From: an uncultured Chthoniobacterales bacterium
GTDB taxonomy: Bacteria > Verrucomicrobiota > Verrucomicrobiia > Chthoniobacterales > UBA10450
DNA: 8,508 bases
Direction: 5' to 3'
Assembly (NCBI GenBank): GCA_955652155.1
Contig: CATPAT010000212.1
Coordinates: forward strand, 1-8,508
The translations under genes were made by a program, and so were the position numbers. Below the pieces are notes generated by a model. It was not told the origin of the DNA and made no database searches. It saw only the letters and a program-made list of their open reading frames with translations. Below, one piece after another: positions 1 to 6,517 of the stretch. How positions within the stretch are numbered: the first letter of the stretch is position 1; each line of letters starts with the position of its first letter.

Positions 1-1130
1 ACGTTCGCCAAAATGTCGGCAACGCGGGATTCGCCAACCAGCGCCATCGGTTCGAGCGACACCTCCGCCGTCATCGTATAGTGAAATTTCCAAAATGGAT
101 GATCCAAAGTCTCGAAGAATTTTTGGACTTTAACAACGGTCAGTCCGGCTCGGACCTTTCCCAGCGAGCGACGAAATGCCGGCCACTCCTGAACCAGGAT
201 TGCCAATGCCGCCAGACGGCGCTGCGGATGATTGACGGGGCGAGTTGAGCTCAGTTTCCAAATCTTTGCCGGCAAGATCAGTCGTTGCAATCGGTCGCGG
301 TGCGGCCACCAACGGTCCCACAATTCGCGCACATAATTCTTTGCCGACTTTTTGTAGATCGCGAGGTCCGGCGTTTCCAAAAGACCGGCGATACCGAAAA
401 GGATCGCTTCAGCATCTTTCAAGTCCTTGCGCAGAGCCTTTAACGAGAGCCGCTGCGCAATCAGCGTAAGCGGCAGCTTGTTCTCTTTATAACCGAGGGC
501 GGTCGCGATTTCTTGAAAGAGCGCTTCGTCTCGGCCGTGATTGTCGATCTTGGCGCGGATGCGGGTGGCTTTTTTTTGCAAACGAAATTGGGCGGCGGCA
601 TCGAGCACGCTCCGGACGCGATCTTCCGGCAAATTGCCCAGAGGCGCCTGGCAACGCCCCGGCCGGGCGAGCGGAATGTTGGCGCTGAACGCCTCCGGTA
701 AAATCGCCGGATCGATCCGGACCTGCGGGACGTTGCGATTCGATTTGGTGCGTGTGAAAAATTGGCGGTCACTTTTATCGACGAAAACGTGAAGCACGGT
801 TTCTTCGAACGCAGGATTGATGGCGTGACCATGCAAATCCCAGTTCCGATCGACCAGATCGATTTCGATGCAGCCCCGCAACGGTTCGCTGCCATTCACC
901 CGAACCGCGGCATCGCAAAAATCGGGTCCGGTTTCGCGGTTCCAGGTGCCAAACTGGACAATGTCGATCTTGTCGCCGGTCGCGCTGACGAAATTCTTCC
1001 CAAATTCACCGGCGAACCAGCGTGCTTGGAGCTCTAATTCGTTTGGCGTCCGAAGCGGAAGAAAAAGCGCGCGTTCATGCACGCGGCAGCTCGCGCGCAT
1101 CTGAGCGTAACGATCTGTGCTGGGGGTCAC
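1..1130 (-). CDS. DUF2851 family protein, 3' end cut off by the window edge
   Basis: An uninterrupted minus-strand frame runs from a GTG at 1130 to the left edge, giving about 376 residues without a stop. It carries the hallmarks I associate with DUF2851: an N-terminal ELELQARWFAGEFG-like stretch (about residues 31-44), WNRETGPDF (63-71), CIEIDL (87-92), WDLHGHAINP (97-106) and VLHVFV (112-117). Family members are usually somewhat over 400 residues, and RVADILANV just before the edge resembles a motif near their C-terminus, so probably only a short tail is missing. The function of the family is not established; I see no signal peptide or membrane segment, so it is probably cytoplasmic. The GTG is chosen because a good promoter would start transcription right on it; an in-frame ATG at 1100 is the alternative. 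Neither start has a clear Shine-Dalgarno sequence. The gene is divergent from serS. Confidence 0.85.
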   Translation of the reverse strand, partial: MTPSTDRYAQMRASCRVHERALFLPLRTPNELELQARWFAGEFGKNFVSATGDKIDIVQFGTWNRETGPDFCDAAVRVNGSEPLRGCIEIDLVDRNWDLHGHAINPAFEETVLHVFVDKSDRQFFTRTKSNRNVPQVRIDPAILPEAFSANIPLARPGRCQAPLGNLPEDRVRSVLDAAAQFRLQKKATRIRAKIDNHGRDEALFQEIATALGYKENKLPLTLIAQRLSLKALRKDLKDAEAILFGIAGLLETPDLAIYKKSAKNYVRELWDRWWPHRDRLQRLILPAKIWKLSSTRPVNHPQRRLAALAILVQEWPAFRRSLGKVRAGLTVVKVQKFFETLDHPFWKFHYTMTAEVSLEPMALVGESRVADILAN

Positions 1131-1136
1131 AGTGCG

Positions 1137-1165
1137 ATTATGAAAAACGATCAGGAAAATGTCAC
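1137..1165 (-). promoter_or_regulatory. Sigma70-type promoter for the DUF2851 gene
   Basis: On the minus strand, a -35 box GTGACA (1160-1165, 5 of 6 matches to TTGACA) and a -10 box CATAAT (1137-1142, 5 of 6 matches to TATAAT) are separated by exactly 17 nt. Transcription would be expected to start about 7 nt past the -10 box, at about 1130, which is the first base of the GTG start codon. The boxes are read directly; promoter activity and use of this consensus in this organism are inference. Confidence 0.55.
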
Positions 1166-1178
1166 GCCCGAGCTGAAG

Positions 1179-1213
1179 ATTCGTCATTTGTCATTCGGCA
1201 TTCGTCATTTCAT
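1179..1213 (+). repeat. 7-nt tandem repeat, consensus ATTCGTC, about 5 units
   Basis: Five consecutive 7-mers read ATTCGTC, ATTTGTC, ATTCGGC, ATTCGTC and a degenerate ATTTCAT. The array lies entirely in the gap between the DUF2851 gene and serS and supplies the -35 box of the predicted serS promoter. From memory, arrays of this 7-mer (translated as strings like SFVIRHSSF, or MTNDE on the other strand) are frequent between genes in Verrucomicrobiota. That link is recollection and was not searched. Confidence 0.7.
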
Positions 1214-1216
1214 ACT
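1188..1216 (+). promoter_or_regulatory. serS: Sigma70-type promoter for serS
   Basis: The -35 box TTGTCA (1188-1193, 5 of 6 matches) and the -10 box CATACT (1211-1216, 4 of 6 matches) have a 17-nt spacer. The predicted transcription start, about 7 nt after the -10 box, falls at 1222-1223, where the serS ATG begins. There is no Shine-Dalgarno sequence before that ATG, which fits a leaderless message. The -10 box is only moderate, so confidence is limited. Confidence 0.45.
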
Positions 1217-1222
1217 GGCGCC

Positions 1223-2503
1223 ATGCTCGACATTCGTCTGATTCGCGAAAAACCGGATTTTGTTCGTGAACGGGTCGCGTCCCGCGGCGGCGACGAAGCC
1301 GCGAAGATCGACGAGCTGTTGAAGGTCGATGCGAAGCGGCGAAAAGCCGAGACTGAGCTGCAACGGTTACAGTCCGAGCGCAACCGATTGAGCAAGGAGA
1401 TCGGCGGGAGAAAATCCCGCGGCGAAGCAACCAAAGATCTCGAGGCCGAAGTGCGAAAGATTGGCGACCAGATTGTCGATCTTGAGCAGCGCTCGGCCAG
1501 CTTCGACGAGCAGCAAAGAAATCTGCTTCTCGAGATTCCGAATTTGCCGCACGAGTCAGTGCCGTTCGGCAAAGATCCAAGCGCGAATAAACTGGTTCGA
1601 GAGTGGGGGACCAAACCGAAACTCGGCGGCAAAGCGCTCGATCACGTCGCGCTCGGCGAGAAATTGAAAATTCTGGATCTCGAGCGTGCGACGAAATTGA
1701 GCGGGAGCGGATTTATTTGTTTTGCCGGCGCGGGCGCGAAGCTGGAGCGAGCGCTGATCAACTTCATGCTCGATCTGCACACCCGCGAGCACGGCTACAC
1801 CGAAATGAGCCCGCCATTTTTGGTTCGGCGCGACTGCATGATCGGCACGACTCAGCTGCCGAAGTTTGAGTCCGATATGTACGGCTTGGAAAACGGCGAA
1901 CTTTTCCTCGTACCGACGGCCGAAGTGCCGCTGACAAACTTGCATCGAGAGGAGATTTTAACGCCCACGGATCTGCCGAAGAAATTCGTGGCTTATACGC
2001 CATGTTTTCGGCGCGAGGCCGGATCGGCCGGGCGTGAGACACGGGGAATTCTCCGCGTCCATCAATTCGACAAGGTCGAGCTGGTGAAAATCACAACGGC
2101 GGAAACATCGTACGAGGAATTGGAATCACTGGTGGCGGACGCGGAGAAAGTTTTACAGGTGCTTGGCTTGCATTATCGCGTGATTGAGCTTTGCACCGGC
2201 GATCTCACCTTCGGCTCGGCCAAAACCTACGACATCGAAGTTTGGTCGCCCGGTTCCCGCGACGGCGGGACGTATCTGGAAGTTTCGAGCTGCTCCAATT
2301 TCGAAGATTTTCAGGCGCGCCGGATGAATCTTCGTTACAAGGGCGCGGACGGAAAAAACAAATTTTGTCACACGCTCAACGGGTCGGGGTTGGCCTTGCC
2401 GCGATTGTTCGCGGCGCTGATCGAGAATTTTCAGCAGCCGGACGGTTCGGTGCGACTTCCCGAAAAGCTGCAGTCGTATTTTGGCCGGAATGAAATTAGA
2501 TAG
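1223..2503 (+). CDS. serS: Seryl-tRNA synthetase (SerRS, class II)
   Basis: This cytoplasmic enzyme charges tRNA-Ser (and tRNA-Sec where present) with serine via seryl-adenylate. The 426-residue length is typical of bacterial SerRS. It begins MLDIRLIREKPDFVRERV, the usual SerRS N-terminus. A charged helical hairpin (about residues 26-100) is the tRNA-binding coiled-coil arm. The catalytic domain shows motif 1 (about 174-201), TAEVPLTN (232-239, serine and ATP pocket), motif 2 with FRREAGSAGRETRG (262-275) and motif 3 with LNGSGLALPR (385-394). The reading frame stays open upstream to 1022, but the extra 67 codons run through the DUF2851 start and the 7-nt repeat and resemble no SerRS, so ATG 1223 is chosen. 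It is divergent from the DUF2851 gene and convergent with the HTTM gene, 33 nt away; that gap holds no convincing terminator. Confidence 0.98.
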   Translation: MLDIRLIREKPDFVRERVASRGGDEAAKIDELLKVDAKRRKAETELQRLQSERNRLSKEIGGRKSRGEATKDLEAEVRKIGDQIVDLEQRSASFDEQQRNLLLEIPNLPHESVPFGKDPSANKLVREWGTKPKLGGKALDHVALGEKLKILDLERATKLSGSGFICFAGAGAKLERALINFMLDLHTREHGYTEMSPPFLVRRDCMIGTTQLPKFESDMYGLENGELFLVPTAEVPLTNLHREEILTPTDLPKKFVAYTPCFRREAGSAGRETRGILRVHQFDKVELVKITTAETSYEELESLVADAEKVLQVLGLHYRVIELCTGDLTFGSAKTYDIEVWSPGSRDGGTYLEVSSCSNFEDFQARRMNLRYKGADGKNKFCHTLNGSGLALPRLFAALIENFQQPDGSVRLPEKLQSYFGRNEIR

Positions 2504-2536
2504 CAAAAATCCAAGCTGCGGCTGCTTCGGTTGTTC

Positions 2537-4156
2537 CTAACGGGCCGGTGAAGGTTTCGGTGGGACATCGTAAGGATAGACGCGAGTAACCCAGCCGAAG
2601 CGGGGATCATTTGGGTCGACGACATAATTCCATCGCCAGAGTTGGACTTCCATTTCTGTGATAGGGGATCCGAACGTAAGACTGCGGTTACGGCGCTGGA
2701 CATAAGAAGAGAGAAACGCGTCGAATTTTTCACTGCGTCGTGTTGGGCGAAACACTCTCGCTAAAATATCGCGTGCGTTTGGCAGCCACGCGGGAGAAAA
2801 ATCACGGGTTGGAATAACGATTGATCTACCGTTTTCCAATGTCGCGATGATCTTAAAATAATGCAACGGGCCCTTCCGTTGCGAGTAAGAGTACATATGC
2901 CACGAGCTGAGCGGGTAATATTCTACTGACCAGACCCAAGCTACGAAAAAGATGGCAACCATTAACGCTGTGGCGACTACCGGCAGATACGAAAGTGGCC
3001 GCGCCTGGATGTTGTTCCTAACTTGGGCATTTGCGGCCCAATCACCGGTCCGAAAGTGGCGCCGCCAGAAGTCGGTGACCCAATCGACATTTACGAAGAT
3101 GAGTTGCAACATGAGCAGGTCTGGAAACAGGATGTGTTGGAATACGAGAATTCCGACATGAACACCGATGGCGGCGATCGGCATGACGATTCGCGCGGTC
3201 CGCGAGAACAGAACAGTGACGTAGCCCAGTTCGACGATCAGGCCGACGGTTCCAATGATGGCGAAGACGTACTCCGGGGCATGATGCTGCACGAGCCAGA
3301 TCGTCGCTTTCCATTTGTAATCGAAGAAGATCGGGCTCAACGCGTCCTGGACGAGTTTGGGCTCGATATTGTCGCCGCGGAACCAATCCAAACCTAAGCC
3401 GCGAAGTTTGCTCAATCCAGACAGGACATAAACGATCGCCGTCACAGCAAAGCAGGCATAAACACTGAAACCGACCGATTGCTTGCCAGGCGGTGGCTTT
3501 TGGTGATTGAGCCAGCTATCGATCGACCACGTTGCGGCGCAAGGAGTCCAAGTAATGACAAGCACGAGGTAAATCAGGACCAGCCCTGAATGATATTGAT
3601 ATGTGTAATGGCGAAGGATCGCCTGCATCAAAAAGAAGCCGAGGCTGCCGAGCAACAGAGTTGGCCGCGTCAGGAATCCGATCAGACCGGAAAACAGCAA
3701 GACCGCTGTCGTCCATTGCAGTGTCGCCAGCAAATACGGACTCGAGAGAAGCGTGGAGTAGCCCGGTAGAGAATTAAGCACATGAAAAAATTGATTGTCG
3801 TTTCGCATTTCGGCCGGCATCGAAGCAATGGCCGGCAAATTTTCTATCAGCGTATAAATGAGCGCTGTCAGGCAGACCACGATGCGAATCCAGGCGAGCT
3901 GCCGCGGAGTTCCGTTTACGAGTCGTGGCGAGGAAAAGTCGAGAGCGCGAAAGATCTTAACTAGCGCGCCGACTAACAGCACCGCGGCGGCTCCGGAAAT
4001 GGCTAGTTTTAATCCACCAGATTTCAGCCAACCGGAGCCCACTAGTGAGAGGAGCGACAAGCCAAGGGCGACCGCACCAGGATTGAAACGCGATAATCGA
4101 TCCTGCTTGCGGCTGCTGCGATCAGATTTGTCCGGCCGGTGTCTTTGGATTGTCAT
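2537..4156 (-). CDS. HTTM-domain (vitamin K carboxylase-like) multi-pass membrane protein
   Basis: This 539-residue integral membrane protein has a basic, hydrophilic N-terminus (1-25) and roughly ten hydrophobic segments (near 28-44, 49-70, 85-106, 142-160, 165-180, 190-206, 228-246, 295-315, 322-357 and 389-410). A soluble C-terminal part of about 130 residues ends PPKPSPAR. Segments such as SGLSKLRG, DWFRGDN, GVHVGILVFQHILFPDLLML and FVNVDW match the HTTM fold shared with gamma-glutamyl carboxylases; the first may hold the carboxylase active-site lysine (K250). The substrate is unknown, and most bacterial HTTM proteins are uncharacterised. The frame is open back to 4312, but ATG 4156 is preferred because it falls 16 nt after the DUF72 stop and avoids overlapping that gene. 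The ribosome-binding site is weak. It is probably co-transcribed with the DUF72 gene. The membrane-protein call is firm; the family call is good; the function is not known. Confidence 0.85.
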   Translation of the reverse strand: MTIQRHRPDKSDRSSRKQDRLSRFNPGAVALGLSLLSLVGSGWLKSGGLKLAISGAAAVLLVGALVKIFRALDFSSPRLVNGTPRQLAWIRIVVCLTALIYTLIENLPAIASMPAEMRNDNQFFHVLNSLPGYSTLLSSPYLLATLQWTTAVLLFSGLIGFLTRPTLLLGSLGFFLMQAILRHYTYQYHSGLVLIYLVLVITWTPCAATWSIDSWLNHQKPPPGKQSVGFSVYACFAVTAIVYVLSGLSKLRGLGLDWFRGDNIEPKLVQDALSPIFFDYKWKATIWLVQHHAPEYVFAIIGTVGLIVELGYVTVLFSRTARIVMPIAAIGVHVGILVFQHILFPDLLMLQLIFVNVDWVTDFWRRHFRTGDWAANAQVRNNIQARPLSYLPVVATALMVAIFFVAWVWSVEYYPLSSWHMYSYSQRKGPLHYFKIIATLENGRSIVIPTRDFSPAWLPNARDILARVFRPTRRSEKFDAFLSSYVQRRNRSLTFGSPITEMEVQLWRWNYVVDPNDPRFGWVTRVYPYDVPPKPSPAR

Positions 4157-4172
4157 GCAGCGCCCAGGAATT

Positions 4173-5063
4173 CTAGGTCGTTGGTTCCTTGAAAAGATCC
4201 ATCTGCGATTGGTCTTTCGGAGCGAATTGTTTTTCCGATGTTGAAGGCAGTGGAAGTTCGTAGCCGAGGCGCTGGGCAAGACGCTGCGCCGTTTCCGGGG
4301 CAAAGCCTTCAAAGTGGTTGCTCACGAATGCCCAAACGTTGCGAACCTCACCGAGGTGCCGCTCGATCTTTAGGGCCCAGCTTTCCAGGGCCGCTTCGCG
4401 TTTCCACAGAAGCGTGTCGTAGCGGTGAACGAATTTGCCGGCGCCGTCATATTTGGTCGCGTAATCGCCGAGCAGACGCAGATAAAGGAAATCGGTTGTC
4501 CGTGGCAAAAATTCGAACGGCGCAAGATTGCGTTCATTGAGCGGACTGGTGTCGGCCCAAACCCAACAGATGCGGTGTTGTTCCAACAATCGGATGATTT
4601 GTGGCCGGTGCCAGCCGGCGTGACGAAATTCAATGGCAAACCGGAAACCTTTCGGAAGCTGCACGAGAAATTTTCGCAGAATCTGTCTGCCATCCTTGGG
4701 CGTAAAAGATGGCGGCAGTTGAATCAGCACAACCTGGAGCTTCGACTCGAGCGGCTCGATTGCGCGGAGAAACGCATTGAATTCGGCGGTGCAATCGCGC
4801 AACCGGCAGACATGGGTGATTTCGCGCGGCAGTTTGCAACTGAAACGAAAGGAAGCTGGAGTGAAATCGACCCAGCGCCGGACCGCGTTTTCCGCCGGAA
4901 CACTGTAAAAGGTCGAATCGATTTCGACCGCGGGAAAGTAGCGGGCATAAAATTCAAGCCGTTGGGAATCGGGCAGTTCTGCAGGATAAAAGCTTCCGCG
5001 CCATTCTGGGAAACTCCAGGCGCAGGCGCCGATTCGAATTTTTTGTTGGTCGGTAAGGTTCAA
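4173..5063 (-). CDS. DUF72 (YecE-like) family protein with clamp-binding-like C-terminal peptide
   Basis: The 296-residue product has the DUF72 pattern throughout: IRIGACAWSFPEWRGSFYP (9-27), VEIDSTFYSVP (46-56), FRFSCKLPREITH (72-84), VVLIQLPPSF (111-120), FAIEFRHAGW (142-151), VWADTS (168-173), LYLRLLGD (193-200) and NHFEGFAPETA (249-259). DUF72 proteins are predicted TIM-barrel-like soluble proteins whose biochemical activity is not established. After the domain comes a polar, probably flexible tail (about 271-296) containing QMDLF (287-291), which fits the bacterial sliding-clamp-binding consensus. The start is a TTG at 5063, because no ATG precedes the conserved IRIGACAW block; CTG at 5069 is the only other nearby candidate before an in-frame stop. 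No clear Shine-Dalgarno sequence is seen. It is the first gene of a two-gene unit with the HTTM protein and is divergent from the BamD-like operon. Confidence 0.94.
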   Translation of the reverse strand: MNLTDQQKIRIGACAWSFPEWRGSFYPAELPDSQRLEFYARYFPAVEIDSTFYSVPAENAVRRWVDFTPASFRFSCKLPREITHVCRLRDCTAEFNAFLRAIEPLESKLQVVLIQLPPSFTPKDGRQILRKFLVQLPKGFRFAIEFRHAGWHRPQIIRLLEQHRICWVWADTSPLNERNLAPFEFLPRTTDFLYLRLLGDYATKYDGAGKFVHRYDTLLWKREAALESWALKIERHLGEVRNVWAFVSNHFEGFAPETAQRLAQRLGYELPLPSTSEKQFAPKDQSQMDLFKEPTT

Positions 5064-5114
5064 ATCCAGGGGAAATCTAAGCTAAATCGGAACGCGCGGG
5101 AAGATGTCGATCTT

Positions 5115-5134
5115 GTCCGCCGGATACGGCGGAC
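5115..5134. repeat. Perfect 8-bp inverted repeat (hairpin) in the divergent intergenic region
   Basis: GTCCGCCG (5115-5122) and CGGCGGAC (5127-5134) are exact inverse complements around a GATA loop. This gives a GC-rich hairpin on either strand, with no U-tract on either side, so it is not a standard terminator. It lies about 50 nt upstream of the DUF72 start and about 100 nt upstream of the BamD-like ATG. It could be an operator, a leader structure or a dispersed palindromic element; the sequence alone does not decide. Confidence 0.6.
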
Positions 5135-5183
5135 TCATGTCGCGGACCGCAATCTGAACGACGCGAAAACAGTAAGGTTTCAC

Positions 5184-5212
5184 TTGTGACCCAACTTGAC
5201 GGAGGAGATAAG
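5184..5212 (+). promoter_or_regulatory. Possible weak promoter for the BamD-like operon
   Basis: TTGTGA (5184-5189, 4 of 6) and GATAAG (5207-5212, 4 of 6) are separated by 17 nt. Transcription would begin near 5218-5219, about 15 nt before the ATG at 5234. The matches are modest, and the same stretch contains a Shine-Dalgarno-like GGAGGAG that would lie upstream of the transcript if this promoter were real. The two readings compete. Confidence 0.25.
5201..5207 (+). promoter_or_regulatory. Shine-Dalgarno-like GGAGGAG with no canonical start at normal spacing
   Basis: GGAGGAG is the strongest ribosome-binding-like sequence in this intergenic region, but the obvious ATG (5234) is 26 nt beyond its end. 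At normal spacing the only in-frame candidate is an ATT at 5216, a rare initiation codon. If used, it adds six residues before the signal peptide. It may also be fortuitous. Confidence 0.35.
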
Positions 5213-5233
5213 TCAATTACCCTGCCAGTCCCG

Positions 5234-6517
5234 ATGAAATTCCGAGTTCTCCCGTGGTTTTTGCTGCTCGCACTGGGCCTGTTTTTGATTCAAACCACCG
5301 ATGGTGCGGTCGTTTTTCGGCCAGGTGAAAAAGCAAAGTATGTCCCGCCCGGGGAAGAGGAACTGAACGGGAACGCGGCCGAACTTTTTGAAATCGGGCA
5401 AAAGGCCGAAAAGGAAGGCAATCCAAAGCGAGCCATTCGCGCCTATCGTCAACTTGTCCGCCAGCATCCGCGCGATGCGCTGGCAGCCGGAGCCGCATTT
5501 CGCACAGCTGTGTTGATGGAGCAGGTGCATGATTACTTGGTGGCCGCCGGCGCGTACCGGGTGGTGGTGACAAATTATCCTACCAGTCCGCATTTTCTGG
5601 AAGCGATCGAAGCACAATTCCGGATCGGAGAAATGTATCTGGCCGGGAAAAAACTGAAAGTGCTCGGTATTCCTATGGCCACTTCGATGGATCGCGCGGT
5701 AGAAATTTTTGCGGCCGTGATTCGGACCGCGCCCTACGGCAAATACACCGCGCGGGCACAATTCGACATTGGTCTGGCCCGCGAAAAACAGGGAGCGAAC
5801 GACGCCGCTCTCCAGGCCTATGCGGCGGTGATAGAGAAATTTCCAAACGATCCGGTGGCGGCAGACGCGCAATATCAAATTGGTTACATCTGGTTTACTG
5901 CCGCACGCGCTGGGACCAAGGACATCGCGGCAACCAACAACGCCCGAACTGCATTCCAGGATTTTTTGTTTCGTTATCCCAACAGCGAAAAAGCAGCCCA
6001 AGCGCGCGCCAATCTTCAACAATTGGAGCACAAGGCGACCAGCAGCTCATTCGATGTCGCCCGCTATTACGACAAACAGAAAGCCTACCGCGCAGCGGTT
6101 ATTTATTACAACGAAGTGATTCGGCAGCAGCCGGGATCGGTCGAAAGCGAAAAAGCGAAAAAACGGATCGATCAATTGCGGGCCAAGCTCGGTGACAAGG
6201 TGCTTCAGCCGTTACAAGAAGTGGAAGCGGAAAAAAAGGAAGCGGAAAAAAAGAAAGGCGCTGCGCAGGAGAAAGCGAAGAGCGCCGGGCAGAGCTCGCC
6301 CGCTCTGAATTCCGCGCCGATATTGCCGCCCGATTTGGACAGCGCATTACCGCCGCCTGCTTCGACATCGCTGGACACAACTTTGGCTCCCGCGTCTTCG
6401 AGCGAGCCGGCTAGCAGCGCCACGCCCGAACCGTCGAGCACATCGCGAGAAAGCGCGACGCCTTCGCGACCTGAAGATTCCGGTTCTTCTGAAGCAATGG
6501 CTTCGCCGACGCCGTGA
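5234..6517 (+). CDS. bamD: BamD/YfiO-like outer-membrane assembly TPR protein with extended C-terminal tail
   Basis: The 427-residue product starts with a signal peptide (MKFRVLPWFLLLALGLFL, probable cleavage near residues 24-26). A helical TPR region (about 46-310) follows, with alternating YRQLVRQHP, YRVVVTNYP, YAAVIEKFP and FQDFLFRYP repeat ends. The last repeat, FDVARYYDKQKAYRAAVIYYNEVI (273-296), resembles the BamD segment in which helices carry A-R-Y-Y and G/K-A-Y-x-A-A. BamD works with BamA to insert outer-membrane beta-barrels. Two oddities stand out. No lipobox cysteine is present, although classic BamD is a lipoprotein. And after the core there is a Lys/Glu/Ala helix (about 329-350) plus a Ser/Pro/Ala/Thr-rich, probably disordered tail (351-427), making it much longer than the usual 240-280 residues. 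ATG 5234 is chosen because the signal peptide starts there; GTG 5186 and ATT 5216 are alternatives. Its stop overlaps the next gene (GTGA), suggesting translational coupling. The gene symbol is by family resemblance; a generic periplasmic TPR protein is the alternative. Confidence 0.8.
   Translation: MKFRVLPWFLLLALGLFLIQTTDGAVVFRPGEKAKYVPPGEEELNGNAAELFEIGQKAEKEGNPKRAIRAYRQLVRQHPRDALAAGAAFRTAVLMEQVHDYLVAAGAYRVVVTNYPTSPHFLEAIEAQFRIGEMYLAGKKLKVLGIPMATSMDRAVEIFAAVIRTAPYGKYTARAQFDIGLAREKQGANDAALQAYAAVIEKFPNDPVAADAQYQIGYIWFTAARAGTKDIAATNNARTAFQDFLFRYPNSEKAAQARANLQQLEHKATSSSFDVARYYDKQKAYRAAVIYYNEVIRQQPGSVESEKAKKRIDQLRAKLGDKVLQPLQEVEAEKKEAEKKKGAAQEKAKSAGQSSPALNSAPILPPDLDSALPPPASTSLDTTLAPASSSEPASSATPEPSSTSRESATPSRPEDSGSSEAMASPTP
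6223..6252 (+). repeat. Perfect 15-bp tandem duplication with two A7 tracts
   Basis: Two identical 15-mers (GGAAGCGGAAAAAAA) lie head to tail inside the BamD-like gene, encoding part of its Lys/Glu-rich linker. In each copy the zero-frame codons read GAA AAA AAG, placing an A AAA AAG heptamer in the phase of the classic dnaX -1 frameshift site. The duplication is seen directly; any effect on translation is inference. Confidence 0.75.

Noticed and set aside
461..895. 144-residue minus-strand open frame and other small frames in 130-1037
   Set aside because: They are shadows of the DUF2851 gene, which occupies a different minus-strand frame throughout and carries the conserved family motifs.
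1022..1222. Upstream extension of serS to an ATG at 1022
   Set aside because: The extra 67 residues overlap the DUF2851 start and translate the 7-nt repeat; they resemble no SerRS N-terminus.
2513..2527. Short palindrome between the convergent serS and HTTM genes, considered as a shared terminator
   Set aside because: AAGC/GCTT with a central mismatch leaves almost no loop, and no T-run follows on either strand.
4157..4312. Longer HTTM start at 4312
   Set aside because: It would overlap the conserved DUF72 gene by about 140 nt, and the added residues are a low-hydrophobicity shadow of that gene.
5104..5157. 17-codon mini-ORF spanning the hairpin, considered as a leader peptide
   Set aside because: Its GGGAAG directly abuts the ATG, leaving no proper ribosome-binding spacing, and it has no run of regulatory codons.
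4425..5189. 254-residue plus-strand open frame
   Set aside because: It lies antisense to the DUF72 gene, which has clear family motifs; the plus-strand product resembles nothing.
5213..6031. 272-residue minus-strand open frame
   Set aside because: It is antisense to the BamD-like gene; its Cys- and His-rich composition is typical of a shadow frame in GC-rich DNA.
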